A stretch of 64,000 bases of DNA from Couchioplanes caeruleus (GTDB lineage: Bacteria; Actinomycetota; Actinomycetes; Mycobacteriales; Micromonosporaceae): contig NZ_CP092183.1 of the NCBI RefSeq assembly GCF_023499255.1, positions 6,258,501 to 6,322,500 on the forward strand, written 5' to 3'. Positions within the stretch are counted from its first letter, which is position 1, and the number at the start of each line of letters is the position of its first letter. The position numbers were made by a program, and so were the translations under genes. The notes under the pieces were generated by a model. It ran no database searches and was not told the DNA's origin. It saw only the letters and a list, made by a program, of their open reading frames with translations. This document shows, piece by piece, positions 18,140 through 27,205 of this stretch.

Positions 18140-19368
18140 CAGGCGAACACCCTCCGCACGTGCTCCAGGCCGCGCGCGAGCGCGTCGATGTCGTCGGTGG
18201 TCGTGTAGAGGTAGAACGAGGCCCGGGTCATCGCCGGCACCCCGAAGCGGGTGCAGACCGGGCGCGCGCAATGGTGTCCCACGCGCACCTCGACACCGAG
18301 ATCGTCCAGGATCTGCCCGACGTCGTGCGGATGCACGCCGTCCACCTCGAACGACACCGTTCCGCCGCGGCCCTCCGGGGTGGCGGGGCCGAAGATGCGC
18401 ACGCCGGGGACGTCCGCGAGCGCCTTCAACGCGTACGTGGTGAGCTCCTGCTCGTGCCGGTGGATGTTCTCCATGCCCAGCGCGGTCAGGTAGTCCACCG
18501 CGGCGCCGAGCCCGATCGCCTCGGTGATCGGCGGGGTGCCGCCCTCGAAGCGCGCGGGCGGCGGGGCGAACGTGGTGCCGCCCATCGTGACCGTCTCGAT
18601 GGTGGAGCCGCCGGCCAGGAACGGCGGCATCGTCTCGAGCAGCGCCATGCGGCCCCACAGCACGCCGATGCCGGTCGGGCCGAGCATCTTGTGGCCGGTG
18701 AACGCGATGAAGTCCGCGCCCAGCGCCGCGACGTCGACCGGCAGGTGCGGCACCGACTGCGAGCAGTCGAGCAGGACCAGGGCGCCGACCTCGCGGGCCC
18801 GGGCGACGATGCGCGACGGGTCGTTGATGGTGCCGAGGATGTTCGACATGTGCACGATCGAGACGAGCTTGGTGCGCTCGTTGACCAGCTCGGTGAGTGA
18901 GGACTCGTCGAGACGGCCCTCGTCGGTGACGCCGAACCAGCGCAGCGTCGCGCCCGTCCGCTGACAGAGCAGCTGCCAGGGCACGAGGTTCGAGTGGTGT
19001 TCCATCTCGGACACCACGATCTCGTCGCCGGGACCGAGCGACAGGAAGTCGCCGGCCGTCCATGCCACGAGGTTGATGGCCTCGGTGGAGTTCTTCGTGA
19101 ACACCACCTCGTCCGGCGTCGCGGCACCGATGAAGGCGGCGACCTTCGCGCGGGCGGCCTCGTACGCGGTCGTGGACTCGGTGCCCAGGGTGTGCACCGA
19201 GCGCGACACGTTGCCGTTGTGCCGTTCCTGGTGGTCGCGCATGGCGTCGATCACCTGGCGTGGCTTCTGCGAGGTGTTCGCGCTGTCCAGGTAGACCAGC
19301 GGGTGCCCGTTGATCTCCCGGCCCAGGATCGGGAAGTCGCCGCGAACCTGGGCCACGTCGAAGGTCAT
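18139..19368 (-). CDS. sufS: Cysteine desulfurase SufS
   Basis: 409 residues from ATG 19368 with GGAGACC upstream; an upstream in-frame start at 19461 would add a leader overlapping the sufC end. Class V aminotransferase fold: FTGHKMLGPTG contains the PLP lysine (Lys227), SEMEHHSNLVPW the active-site His region, and VRVGHHCARPVC the catalytic Cys367 on the mobile loop. It releases sulfur from cysteine as persulfide for SufU and the SufBCD scaffold. Gene position between sufC and sufU is the usual actinobacterial arrangement. Confidence 0.96.
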   Translation of the reverse strand: MTFDVAQVRGDFPILGREINGHPLVYLDSANTSQKPRQVIDAMRDHQERHNGNVSRSVHTLGTESTTAYEAARAKVAAFIGAATPDEVVFTKNSTEAINLVAWTAGDFLSLGPGDEIVVSEMEHHSNLVPWQLLCQRTGATLRWFGVTDEGRLDESSLTELVNERTKLVSIVHMSNILGTINDPSRIVARAREVGALVLLDCSQSVPHLPVDVAALGADFIAFTGHKMLGPTGIGVLWGRMALLETMPPFLAGGSTIETVTMGGTTFAPPPARFEGGTPPITEAIGLGAAVDYLTALGMENIHRHEQELTTYALKALADVPGVRIFGPATPEGRGGTVSFEVDGVHPHDVGQILDDLGVEVRVGHHCARPVCTRFGVPAMTRASFYLYTTTDDIDALARGLEHVRRVFA

Positions 19369-19390
19369 CTCGGTCTCCAAGAAGAAGGGA

Positions 19391-20155
19391 TCAGGCCCGC
19401 GCGCCGGCCACGTACCGCTCGTAGCCCTCGGCCTCGAGCTGCTCGGCGAGCTCCGGGCCACCCTCCTGAACGATCTTGCCGGCCACGAAGACGTGCACGA
19501 AGTCCGGCTTGATGTAGCGCAGGATCCGGGTGTAGTGCGTGATCAGCAGCAGGCCGGTGTCGCCGGTCGCGCGGACCCGGTTGACGCCCTCGCTGACGAT
19601 GCGCAGCGCGTCGATGTCGAGGCCGGAGTCGGTCTCGTCGAGGATCGCGACCTTCGGCTTGAGCAGCTCCAGCTGCATGATCTCGTGGCGCTTCTTCTCA
19701 CCGCCGGAGAAGCCCTCGTTCACGTTGCGCTGGGCGAACGCCGGGTCCATCTGCAGCTTCTCCATGGCGCCGCGCAGCTCGCCGGCCCAGGTGCGCAGCT
19801 TCGGCGCCTCGCCGTCGATCGCGGTCTTCGCCGTGCGCAGGAAGTTGGCCACGGACACGCCGGGGACCTCGACCGGGTACTGCATGGCGAGGAACAGGCC
19901 GGCGCGGGCGCGCTCGTCGACGCTCATCGCGAGGACGTCCTCGCCGTCCAGGAGGACCTGGCCGCCGGTGATCTCGTACTTCGGGTGGCCCGCGATGGAG
20001 TACGCCAGCGTGGACTTGCCGGAGCCGTTGGGGCCCATGATGGCGTGGGTCTCGCCCGCTCGGACGGTGAGGTCGACCCCCGCCAGGATCGGCTTCAGCT
20101 CGCCATCGGGCAGCTTGACCGACACCTGCAGGTCGCGGATCTCCAGGGTGCTCAC
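19391..20155 (-). CDS. sufC: Fe-S assembly ATPase SufC
   Basis: 254 residues. ABC ATPase with Walker A GPNGSGKST (about 39-47), signature FSGGEKKRHEIMQL, Walker B KVAILDETDSGLD and a His switch in LLLITHYTRIL. The KKRHE variant and the DETDSGLDIDAL sequence are diagnostic of SufC rather than of transporters. It drives conformational change in the SufBC2D scaffold. The ATG overlaps the stop of the upstream Rieske-like gene (ATGA at 20152-20155). Confidence 0.97.
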   Translation of the reverse strand: MSTLEIRDLQVSVKLPDGELKPILAGVDLTVRAGETHAIMGPNGSGKSTLAYSIAGHPKYEITGGQVLLDGEDVLAMSVDERARAGLFLAMQYPVEVPGVSVANFLRTAKTAIDGEAPKLRTWAGELRGAMEKLQMDPAFAQRNVNEGFSGGEKKRHEIMQLELLKPKVAILDETDSGLDIDALRIVSEGVNRVRATGDTGLLLITHYTRILRYIKPDFVHVFVAGKIVQEGGPELAEQLEAEGYERYVAGARA

Positions 20156-20484
20156 GGCTCTACTCCATTACTCGGTGTCGTCGAAACGTAGATGTCGCCG
20201 TCGCGGATCTCGACGGCGAAGGTCGCCACCGGCTCGGTGGCGGGCAGGCCGGTCGGCTCACCGGTACGCAGGTCGAAGCGGGAACCGTGCAGCCAGCACT
20301 CGAGCGTGCAGCCGTCGACCTCGCCCTCGGAGAGCGCGACCGACGCGTGGCTGCACTCGTCACGCACGGCGTAGTAGTTGTCGTCGTCCGCGTGCACGAC
20401 CGCGACGTCGATCCCGTCGACCTCCACCGAGATCACGGTGCCCTTCGCCACGTCGGCCGCGGGGCCGACAAGCTCGAAGCCCAT
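20152..20484 (-). CDS. Rieske-type [2Fe-2S] ferredoxin within the suf operon
   Basis: 110 residues from ATG 20484. The Rieske ligands are Cys44/His46 (ECSHAS) and Cys63/His66 (CWLHGS), and the 17-residue spacing fits the soluble Rieske ferredoxins of aromatic-ring oxygenases. It starts 2 nt after the sufD stop and overlaps sufC. Such a gene between sufD and sufC is common in actinobacteria. It may donate electrons during cluster assembly or be a ready client of the machinery; no oxygenase is encoded nearby. Confidence 0.92.
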   Translation of the reverse strand: MGFELVGPAADVAKGTVISVEVDGIDVAVVHADDDNYYAVRDECSHASVALSEGEVDGCTLECWLHGSRFDLRTGEPTGLPATEPVATFAVEIRDGDIYVSTTPSNGVEP

Positions 20485-20486
20485 GG

Positions 20487-21620
20487 TCAGGCCCCCGCCT
20501 TCGCCAGCCGGGCCTCGATGGCGTCGCCCAGGCGCTCGCGCAGCTCCTCGACCGGGACCTTGTGGATCAGCTCGGCGAAGAAGCCGCGGACCACGAGCTT
20601 GCGGGCCTCGAACTCGGGGATGCCACGGGCCATCAGGTAGAACAGCTGCTCGTCGTCGAAGCGGCCGGTGGCGCTGGCGTGGCCCGCGCCGGCGACCTCG
20701 CCGGTCTCGATCTCCAGGTTGGGCACCGAGTCGGCCCGGGCGCCGTCGGTGAGCACCAGGTTGCGGTTGATCTCGTACGTCTCCGTGCCGGTCGCCTCCG
20801 CGCGGATCAGCACGTCGCCGACCCACACGGTGTGCGCCGACGCGCCCTGCAGCGCGCCGCGGTAGCCGACGTAGCTGCGGCAGTCCGGCACGCCGTGGTC
20901 GACGAACTGACGGTGCTCGAGGTGCTGGCCGGCGTCGGCGAAGTACAGGCCCCAGAGCTCGGCGTCGCCGCCACGGCCCGCGTACTCGACGCTGGTGAAC
21001 TGCCGGACCACGTCACCGCCGAGGGCGACCTGCACGTGCTGGACCCGCGAGTCCTTGCCGACCTTGAACTTGACGTGCTGGGCCTGCACCGAGCCCGCGT
21101 CCCACTCGGCGAGTGTGACGAAGGTGAGCTGGGCGCTGTCGCCGAGGACGACCTCGATGTTGTCGGCGAGGGTGGCCGTGCCGGTCTGCTCCAGCACGAT
21201 CGTGACCTTGGCGAAGTTGCCGACCCGGACGTACGTGCGCGCCGCGGCGGCCTCGCTGCCCTGACCGACGACCCGGATGACGGCCGCGGTCTCCGAGACC
21301 GTCTCCGGCGCGACGTCGATGAGCGTGACCCCGGCCGCGGACCCGTACGCCAGCGCGCTGATCCGGTCGAACGGGGTCAGCACCGGCTCCGCCTTGCCCG
21401 CGTCGACCTGGGTCACCGAGATGCCGGCCGGCAGGTCGCCGGGGGCGTAGCCGGGCGCGGCGCCGGTGAGCACGGTCGCCGTGATCAGCGACCCGAGCCG
21501 CTTGATCGGGGTGAAGCGCCACTCCTCCTCCAGGCCGTTCACGGCCGGGAAGTCGGTCACGTCGAAGGAACGCAGCACCTGCGACTTGGTGCTCGGCGGT
21601 GCCATGGCCTCGGTAGTCAT
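20487..21620 (-). CDS. sufD: Fe-S scaffold subunit SufD
   Basis: 377 residues with the right-handed beta-helix of the SufB/SufD family in the middle (for example AQLTFVTLAEWDAGSVQAQH, RDSRVQHVQVALGG-type strands) and the C-terminal helical region EQLFYLMARGIPEFEARKLV seen in both paralogues. It lacks the SufB Cys-containing strand. It pairs with SufB and two SufC to form the scaffold complex. It lies 52 nt downstream of sufB and 2 nt before the Rieske gene. Confidence 0.95.
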   Translation of the reverse strand: MTTEAMAPPSTKSQVLRSFDVTDFPAVNGLEEEWRFTPIKRLGSLITATVLTGAAPGYAPGDLPAGISVTQVDAGKAEPVLTPFDRISALAYGSAAGVTLIDVAPETVSETAAVIRVVGQGSEAAAARTYVRVGNFAKVTIVLEQTGTATLADNIEVVLGDSAQLTFVTLAEWDAGSVQAQHVKFKVGKDSRVQHVQVALGGDVVRQFTSVEYAGRGGDAELWGLYFADAGQHLEHRQFVDHGVPDCRSYVGYRGALQGASAHTVWVGDVLIRAEATGTETYEINRNLVLTDGARADSVPNLEIETGEVAGAGHASATGRFDDEQLFYLMARGIPEFEARKLVVRGFFAELIHKVPVEELRERLGDAIEARLAKAGA

Positions 21621-21672
21621 CTCGTCCTTGTTCTCAGTCGTTGCGTAGGCCTGGAGTGGATGGCGCCGGCCG

Positions 21673-23094
21673 TCAGCCGACAGCGCCTTCCATCTGGAGC
21701 TCGATGAGGCGGTTCAGCTCGAGGGCGTACTCCATCGGGAGCTCCTTGGCGATGGGCTCGATGAAGCCGCGCACGATCATCGCCATCGCCTCGTCCTCGG
21801 TCAGGCCGCGGCTCATCAGGTAGAAGAGCTGGTCCTCGCTGACCTTGGAGACGGTCGCCTCGTGGCCCATGTTGACGTCGTCCTCGCGGATGTCGACGTA
21901 CGGGTACGTGTCCGAGCGCGAGATCGTGTCGACCAGCAGCGCGTCGCACTTGACCGTGCTGGCGCTGTGGTGCGAGCCGTCCAGCACCTGCACCAGGCCC
22001 CGGTACGAGGTCCGGCCGCCGCCGCGCGCGATCGACTTGCTGACGATCGTGCTCGACGTGTACGGCGCCGCGTGCACCATCTTGGCGCCGGCGTCCTGGT
22101 GCTGGCCCTCGCCGGCCATCGCGACGGAGAGCACCTCGCCCTTGGCGTGCGGGCCGGTCATGTAGACGGCCGGGTACTTCATCGTCACCTTGGAGCCGAT
22201 GTTGCCGTCGATCCACTCCATGGTCGCGCCCTCCTCGCAGGTGGCGCGCTTGGTGACCAGGTTGTAGACGTTGTTCGACCAGTTCTGGATGGTCGTGTAC
22301 CGGCAGCGGGCGTTCTTCTTGACGATGATCTCGACGACCGCGCTGTGCAGCGAGTCGGACGAGTAGATCGGCGCGGTGCAACCCTCGACGTAGTGCACGT
22401 ACGCGCCCTCGTCGACGATGATCAGGGTCCGCTCGAACTGGCCCATGTTCTCGGTGTTGATCCGGAAGTACGCCTGCAGCGGGATCTCCACGTGCACGCC
22501 CTTCGGCACGTAGATGAACGAGCCGCCGGACCACACGGAGGTGTTCAGCGCGGCGAACTTGTTGTCGCCGACCGGGATCACCGTGCCGAAGTACTCCTTG
22601 AAGATGTCCTCGTGCTCCTTGAGGGCGGTGTCGGTGTCGAGGAAGACGACGCCCTGCTCCTCGAGGTCCTCACGGATCTTGTGGTACACGACCTCGGACT
22701 CGTACTGCGCCGCGACGCCGGCGACGAGGCGCTGCTTCTCCGCCTCGGGGATGCCCAGCCGGTCGTACGTCGCCTTGATGTCCTCGGGCAGGTCCTCCCA
22801 GCTGGCGGCCTGCTTCTCGGTGGAGCGCACGAAGTACTTGATGTTCTGGAAGTCGATGCCGGTGAGGTCGGCGCCCCAGTTCGGCATGGGCTTGCGGTCG
22901 AACAGGCGCAGGCCCTTGAGGCGCAGATCGAGCATCCACTGCGGCTCGTTCTTCTTGGCGGAGATGTCACGCACCACGGCCTCGGACAGACCGCGCTGGG
23001 CGGTCGAGCCCGCGACGTCGGCGTCGGCCCAGCCGTACTCGTACTTGCCAAGAGCGGCCAGGTGCTCTTCCTGAGTGACGATCTGGTCGGTCAT
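21673..23094 (-). CDS. sufB: Fe-S scaffold subunit SufB
   Basis: 473 residues, the usual SufB length; no intein (often present in actinobacterial SufB) interrupts it. Conserved segments run [72 protein letters not shown] (scaffold cysteine) and [20 protein letters not shown]. It carries the nascent cluster in the SufBC2D complex. The ATG overlaps the sufR stop (ATGA at 23091-23094), so scaffold synthesis is coupled to the regulator. Confidence 0.97.
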   Translation of the reverse strand: MTDQIVTQEEHLAALGKYEYGWADADVAGSTAQRGLSEAVVRDISAKKNEPQWMLDLRLKGLRLFDRKPMPNWGADLTGIDFQNIKYFVRSTEKQAASWEDLPEDIKATYDRLGIPEAEKQRLVAGVAAQYESEVVYHKIREDLEEQGVVFLDTDTALKEHEDIFKEYFGTVIPVGDNKFAALNTSVWSGGSFIYVPKGVHVEIPLQAYFRINTENMGQFERTLIIVDEGAYVHYVEGCTAPIYSSDSLHSAVVEIIVKKNARCRYTTIQNWSNNVYNLVTKRATCEEGATMEWIDGNIGSKVTMKYPAVYMTGPHAKGEVLSVAMAGEGQHQDAGAKMVHAAPYTSSTIVSKSIARGGGRTSYRGLVQVLDGSHHSASTVKCDALLVDTISRSDTYPYVDIREDDVNMGHEATVSKVSEDQLFYLMSRGLTEDEAMAMIVRGFIEPIAKELPMEYALELNRLIELQMEGAVG

Positions 23095-23843
23095 GTATCC
23101 GTCCTAACCGTGGTGTGGATCTCTAGCGGGACGCACTGCGGGGCGGGGATGTGCGTGGTGCACACCCCGTCGCCGTGCGCGATGGTGGCGAGGCGCTGCA
23201 CGTGGGTGCCGACGAGCCGCGAGATGACCGCGGTCTCGGCGTCGCACAGCTGGGGGAACTCGGCGGCCACGTGAGCCACCGGGCAGTGGTGCTGGCACAG
23301 CTGCCCGCCGGACGCGATCGCGGTCGCGTTGGCAGCGTAGCCCTCGGCGGTCAGGGCCTCGGCGAGCGCCTCCGCCCGGGCCACCGGGTCGTCGCCGGCC
23401 TCGAGCAGAGCGGCGCGGCAGCGCTCCTCCAGCGCGGTCACCTGGGCGGTGGCGAAGGCGTCGACGGCCTGCGGTCCGCCGTGCTCGGCGATCCAGCGCA
23501 GGGCGGCGGTGGCGATGCCGTCGTAGAAGTGCGGGAAGCTCTCGCGGGCCGCGGCGGTGAGCACGAACGCCTTGGCGGGCCGGCCGCGGCCGCGCGGGCC
23601 GCGCCGGGGGGTCTCGCGGACCTCGACGAGCCGGTCGGCGAGCATCGCGTCCAGGTGCTTGCGGATCGCGGCGGGGCTGAGCCCCAGCTGGGCGCCGAGC
23701 TCGGCGGCGGTGGCGGCGCCACGCTCGAGCAGGAGCTGGGCGACGCGGTCACGGGTGCGCCCGTCGGAGGCCGAGGTGGCGGCGCGCGTCCCGGTGGCCG
23801 CCCCGGCCACCTGACTGCTCCTCGCCAGCACCTCGTTTTTCAC
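23091..23843 (-). CDS. sufR: SufR, Fe-S-sensing repressor of the suf operon
   Basis: 250 residues if translation starts at GTG 23843. I choose this because a good -10 (TAACGT) ends exactly 7 nt before it, implying a leaderless mRNA; an in-frame start at 23879 would lie upstream of that promoter. The N-terminal winged HTH ([19 protein letters not shown], about 48-66) is of the DeoR/ArsR-like type. Cys183, Cys187, Cys200 and Cys228 lie in the C-terminal half, where SufR binds an Fe-S cluster. Holo-SufR represses suf; loss of the cluster derepresses it. It is first in the operon and so autoregulated. Confidence 0.93.
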   Translation of the reverse strand: MKNEVLARSSQVAGAATGTRAATSASDGRTRDRVAQLLLERGAATAAELGAQLGLSPAAIRKHLDAMLADRLVEVRETPRRGPRGRGRPAKAFVLTAAARESFPHFYDGIATAALRWIAEHGGPQAVDAFATAQVTALEERCRAALLEAGDDPVARAEALAEALTAEGYAANATAIASGGQLCQHHCPVAHVAAEFPQLCDAETAVISRLVGTHVQRLATIAHGDGVCTTHIPAPQCVPLEIHTTVRTDT

Positions 23844-23879
23844 TACGCCAACGTTACGTATTTCGTTCCGGCCCTGCAA
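23844..23879 (-). promoter_or_regulatory. suf operon promoter, with overlapping inverted repeat (probable SufR operator)
   Basis: Reading the minus strand, TTGCAG (23879-23874) and TAACGT (23856-23851) are separated by exactly 17 nt, a good SigA-type promoter. Transcription would begin at or next to the GTG of sufR. AACG and CGTT flank the -10 (23851-23867 area), giving an imperfect palindrome that would place a repressor on the polymerase site. Confidence 0.6.
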
Positions 23880-23950
23880 ACCGGCCCCCCGGTGATCCAG
23901 GACACCACCGCGTGGAGGCGTCCGGATCCAAGATCCAATCCGAGCGTACG

Positions 23951-24907
23951 ATGACCGAGGTGAGCAAGCCCACCCTGGTGCGACCCCTGGCCCTCGCCTC
24001 GCTGATCGCCAACGTCGGCCTGGTCGTGACCGGCGCGGCGGTCCGCCTGACCGGCTCCGGCCTGGGGTGCCCGACGTGGCCCCGGTGCACCGACCAGTCG
24101 TACACGACGACCCAGGAGATGGGCGTCCACGGCGTGATCGAGTTCGGCAACCGGCTGCTCGGCATCGCCCTCGGCCTGATCGCGCTCGCGACCTTGGTGG
24201 CGGCCCTGCTGGACAAGCCGCGCCGCCGGTCGCTGGTCCTGCTGTCGCTGGCCGCCGGGCTCGGCATCCCGGGGCAGGGCGTGATCGGCGGCATCACGGT
24301 GCTGACGGACCTCAACCCGTGGGTGGTCGGGCTGCACTTCCTGCTCTCCATGGCGCTCATCGCCGTCACGTGGGCGCTCTGGCAGCGGACGAAGGAGGGC
24401 GACGCGCCCACCCGCCCGCTGGTCGCCCGGCCACTGCGTCACCTCGCCGGGCTGACGACGCTGGTCAGCGCCGCGGTGATCGTGGTGGGCGTGATCGTCA
24501 CCGGCAGCGGCCCGCACGCGGGCGACGAGGACGCCAAGCGCACCGGCCTGGACCCCGCCGAGATCTCGCAGGCCCACGCGGACCTGGTCTTCCTGCTGAT
24601 CGGCCTCTCGGTGGCGCTCTGGTTCGCCCTGCGCGCGGTGAACGCGCCGCCCGCGGCGGTCCGAGCCGCCGCCCTGTTCGTGGCCGTCGAGCTGACCCAG
24701 GGGCTGATCGGCTTCGTCCAGTACTTCACGCACCTGCCGGTGCTCCTGGTGGGCGCCCACATGCTCGGCGCCTGCCTGGTCTGGGTGGCCGCGCTGAACG
24801 TCCTGTGGCGCCTGCGCGACCGCCCGGCCCCGGCGCAGTCCGCGCCCGGCCCGCAGACCGGGTCTGCCACCGACGCGCTCTCGCAATCCCCCGCGCCGGT
24901 CGCCTGA
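23951..24907 (+). CDS. ctaA: Heme A synthase (COX15/CtaA)
   Basis: 318 residues from ATG 23951. Eight membrane helices in two similar halves. Conserved histidines lie in MGVHGVIEFGNR (His60), GLHFLLSMALI, SQAHADLVFLL and VGAHMLGACLVW. The Cys40/Cys46 pair (GCPTWPRC) in the first extracytoplasmic loop is the disulfide needed by many CtaA proteins. It oxidises the heme O methyl group to make heme A for cytochrome aa3 oxidase. It is transcribed divergently from sufR, only 107 nt apart, and about 1 kb from ctaB, which makes its substrate. Confidence 0.95.
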   Translation: MTEVSKPTLVRPLALASLIANVGLVVTGAAVRLTGSGLGCPTWPRCTDQSYTTTQEMGVHGVIEFGNRLLGIALGLIALATLVAALLDKPRRRSLVLLSLAAGLGIPGQGVIGGITVLTDLNPWVVGLHFLLSMALIAVTWALWQRTKEGDAPTRPLVARPLRHLAGLTTLVSAAVIVVGVIVTGSGPHAGDEDAKRTGLDPAEISQAHADLVFLLIGLSVALWFALRAVNAPPAAVRAAALFVAVELTQGLIGFVQYFTHLPVLLVGAHMLGACLVWVAALNVLWRLRDRPAPAQSAPGPQTGSATDALSQSPAPVA

Positions 24908-24950
24908 CCCGCGAGCTTCTCCCGCTCAGCGCGACGCCCAGGGCTGCAGG

Positions 24951-25006
24951 GCCGGCAGCGCCCGGGCCTCGGCTCCAGAGCCGGCAGCGCCCTGGCCTCG
25001 GCCACG
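24951..25006. repeat. 29-bp tandem duplication downstream of ctaA
   Basis: GCCGGCAGCGCCC(G/T)GGCCTCGGC is present at 24951 and 24980 with one mismatch. It forms part of the 546-bp non-coding stretch 24908-25453. Confidence 0.6.
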
Positions 25007-25011
25007 ATCCG

Positions 25012-25204
25012 ATCGGCGATGGTTTGTCGACGAGGTCGAGCGCTGCCGGCTCATCGGCAGGGGTCAGGCAGGCCGGCAGGGGCAGCGACGGGGTGTCGAT
25101 CGCAGCGAAACGGGCTTCCGGGCGGGGCCGGATCAGCGCCTCGACCCCGAGCAGGTCACCGTCGGCCCGGCGGACTTCCTGATTGATGTCCCAGCCGTCC
25201 ATGG
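25012..25204 (-). pseudogene. Possible coding remnant with an EAL-like signature
   Basis: From ATG 25204 about 60 codons keep a strongly G/C third-position bias and read MDGWDINQEVRRADGDLL then GVEALIRPRPEAR. The pattern (A)DG-x-L-x-GVEAL-x-R is the opening signature of EAL (c-di-GMP phosphodiesterase) domains. Everything after it is unlike EAL and the frame runs into non-coding repeats, so at best this is a decayed fragment. It may equally be chance in GC-rich DNA. Confidence 0.25.
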
Positions 25205-25302
25205 CAGCCATCGTGTGCGATGCCGCCGCGGGTTCACCGGGTTGAGCCCAGCCACTCACTCAGGTCGAAGGGTGCGCGGGGCCGTTCAGGAGCCGCCAGG
25301 CG

Positions 25303-25386
25303 ACTGGGCCCGCGGGCCCGGCCTCGGCGGGAGCGACGGTCAGCACCACCCGCCGAGCTACGACATGACGGTCTTGATCTTGCTGT
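25303..25386 (-). repeat. Dispersed 3' element, copy B
   Basis: The minus strand here matches 12388-12465 (+): ATCAAGACCGTCATGTCG, then TAGCTCGGCGGGTGG and GACCGTCGCTCCCGCCG. CGGCGGG and CCCGCCG form a perfect 7-bp inverted pair around about 17 nt. It lies just beyond the terminator of the gene at 25454-25750, in that gene's sense orientation. Confidence 0.65.
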
Positions 25387-25406
25387 TGCGGCCGCTGTAT
25401 GCGAAA

Positions 25407-25431
25407 GCGGCCCGGAGAAGCTCCGGGCCGC
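25407..25431 (-). terminator. Terminator hairpin of the 98-residue gene
   Basis: GCGGCCCGGAG (25407-25417) pairs over 11 bp with CTCCGGGCCGC (25421-25431) around a 3-nt loop. On the minus strand it is followed by TTTCGC, a weak U-tract. It is 23 nt past the stop. Confidence 0.8.
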
Positions 25432-25453
25432 GCCGACAAAGGTCTGTATGTGC

Positions 25454-25750
25454 TTACCGCGCCATGCTGCGGCGCGCCATCGATCGCCAGAGGTCGTTGC
25501 TGGGGCGCATCTGCTCCATGAGCTCGCGCTCCCACTCGTTCTCCACCTGCACGCCCGCTGTCTCGCAGGCCTTGCGGGCCACGTCCGTGCCGGCCGCGGC
25601 GAACTGGTCGGTCCACTCGCCGTCCTCGCCCACCAGGACGATGCGCGCGCCACGCTTACCGACGTACTCGATGACCGCCTTCGCGCCGCCGTGGCCGACG
25701 GCGAAGGACTTGATCCCCGCGGTCAGTGTCGTATCGGAACCTTCTGCCAT
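25454..25750 (-). CDS. Conserved small protein of unknown function
   Basis: 98 residues, acidic N-terminus and basic Arg/Met-rich C-terminus (NDLWRSMARRSMAR). The middle, KAVIEYVGKRGARIVLVG then DGEWTDQFAAAGTDVARKAC, alternates strands and helices and could be a small alpha/beta fold. I recognise no domain. It has its own terminator and a relatively AT-rich upstream region, which argues for a real and well-expressed gene. It lies between ctaA and ctaB, but nothing in the sequence ties it to heme synthesis. Confidence 0.75.
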   Translation of the reverse strand: MAEGSDTTLTAGIKSFAVGHGGAKAVIEYVGKRGARIVLVGEDGEWTDQFAAAGTDVARKACETAGVQVENEWERELMEQMRPSNDLWRSMARRSMAR

Positions 25751-25979
25751 GAGTCGCAGCCTAGGCAGACTTTCGCCGCGGGCAAGTAATGACGGGCGGG
25801 TTTTGTGATGCCAATTACCTGCGGGTTTAGCCGTCAGGGCTATTGGTATGCCCCGATATTGTCCGAATTATCCGCGGCTACGCTGTCCATCGATTGAGTG
25901 ACCGAGAGTCACCGATAGAGCGGGCGAAACGGGCATGACGACTCGCGGGTTTCCGGCGGCGTGACCCACCGCAGCGGTC
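25751..25979. promoter_or_regulatory. Relatively AT-rich intergenic region upstream of the 98-residue gene
   Basis: 229 bp with clearly lower GC than its surroundings (for example 25795-25900: TTTTGTGATGCCAATTACC, CGATATTGTCCGAATTATCC). It lies upstream of the small unknown gene and downstream of ctaB, so it most likely holds that gene's promoter and leader. I could not assign boxes with confidence. Confidence 0.35.
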
Positions 25980-26942
25980 TCAGATGAGCGCGTCGACCGC
26001 GACGGCGATGAACAGGATCGTCAGGTACGTGATCGACCAGTGGAACAGGCGCATCGCCTTGCGCGGCTCCCCGCGACGCGAGCGGGTGACCATGCGGATC
26101 GCCTCGGCGAGGAACAGCGCCCCGGAGACGAGCGCCGTCACGCCGTAGATCGGCCCCATGCCCAGCGGCCACGCGGCCAGCGACGATACGACCGTGAGCA
26201 CCGTGAAGAGCAGGATCTCGGTGTCGACCCGGCGCGCCGAGCGGACCACGGGGAGCATCGGAATGCCCGCGCGGGCGTAGTCGTCCTTGTATTTGATGGC
26301 GAGCGGATAGAAGTGCGGCATCTGCCAAAAGAAGACAACCGCAAAAAGCGCCCATCCGATCGCTCCGACCGTGCCGGTGACCGCCGCCCACGCGATGAGG
26401 ACGGGCGCCGCGCCGCAGATGCCGCCCCAGAAGGTGTTCTGCGGGGTGCGCCGCTTGAGCCACAGCGTGTAGACGACGTCGTAATAGACGATCGCCGCCG
26501 CGGTCAGCGCCGTCGCGAGCCAGTTGGTGAAGGCCGCCATCAGCACCAGCGACACCATCGCGAGACTCAGCCCGAAGACGAGCACGGAGCGCGGCGTGAG
26601 GCTGTGCGTGGCCAGCGGGCGGCGCTTGGTGCGGCGCATGAGCTGGTCGATGTCGCGATCGATGTAGCAGTTCAGCGCGCTCGCCGCGCCGGCGGCGAGC
26701 GAACCGCCGACCAGCACGACCGCCATGAGGCCCAGATCGGGCCATCCGCCGGCGGCGAACATCATCGCCGGGATGGTGGTGACCAGCAGGAGCTCGACGA
26801 TCTGCGGCTTGGTGAGCGACACGTACGCCCTCAGCACGGCGCGGACGTCACGGCTCGGCACGGGGCCGGCCTCCGTCCGCGGAGTCGCCGCCCGGAGTCC
26901 CGGCGACCGCCCCTGCACAGGACGCTCGGTGATCATGCTCAC
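25980..26942 (-). CDS. ctaB: Protoheme IX farnesyltransferase (heme O synthase)
   Basis: 320 residues from GTG 26942 (ATG two codons later is equally possible; GGAAGG lies upstream). UbiA-type prenyltransferase with about nine membrane helices. The first Asp-rich motif is N91-x3-D95-x3-D99 in [12 protein letters not shown], followed by RRPLATHSL, and the second region is [16 protein letters not shown]. It adds a farnesyl group to heme b, giving heme O for CtaA. It is divergent from tkt; this ctaB/tkt arrangement is conserved in actinobacteria. Confidence 0.96.
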   Translation of the reverse strand: MSMITERPVQGRSPGLRAATPRTEAGPVPSRDVRAVLRAYVSLTKPQIVELLLVTTIPAMMFAAGGWPDLGLMAVVLVGGSLAAGAASALNCYIDRDIDQLMRRTKRRPLATHSLTPRSVLVFGLSLAMVSLVLMAAFTNWLATALTAAAIVYYDVVYTLWLKRRTPQNTFWGGICGAAPVLIAWAAVTGTVGAIGWALFAVVFFWQMPHFYPLAIKYKDDYARAGIPMLPVVRSARRVDTEILLFTVLTVVSSLAAWPLGMGPIYGVTALVSGALFLAEAIRMVTRSRRGEPRKAMRLFHWSITYLTILFIAVAVDALI

Positions 26943-27205
26943 GGACAGCCACCTTCCGGCATCGGCGCGGGCGTATTACGAGCCGTTGCCGGGTGCGGAC
27001 CGGCGGGCACGTTCGGACAGCCTACGCGCAGCCCGGGGCCGTGCTCGGTCGACCCGTCGCGGGTGCACGGCGTCACAACCGGCACCCCCTGCCTGTCCGC
27101 TCTCAGCGTATGGGCCTGCGCGGTTCCCAGGGCGAGGGTTTACGGGGACTGGATAGGGTCAAGCACAAAAGGGTTCACACATCATGCCCGAGGAGCACAA
27201 TCGAC

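Noticed and set aside
19369..19461. Longer N-terminus for SufS
   Set aside because: The extra residues are Arg/Ser/Pro-rich, overlap the sufC end, and the internal ATG has a proper ribosome-binding site and the usual SufS start.
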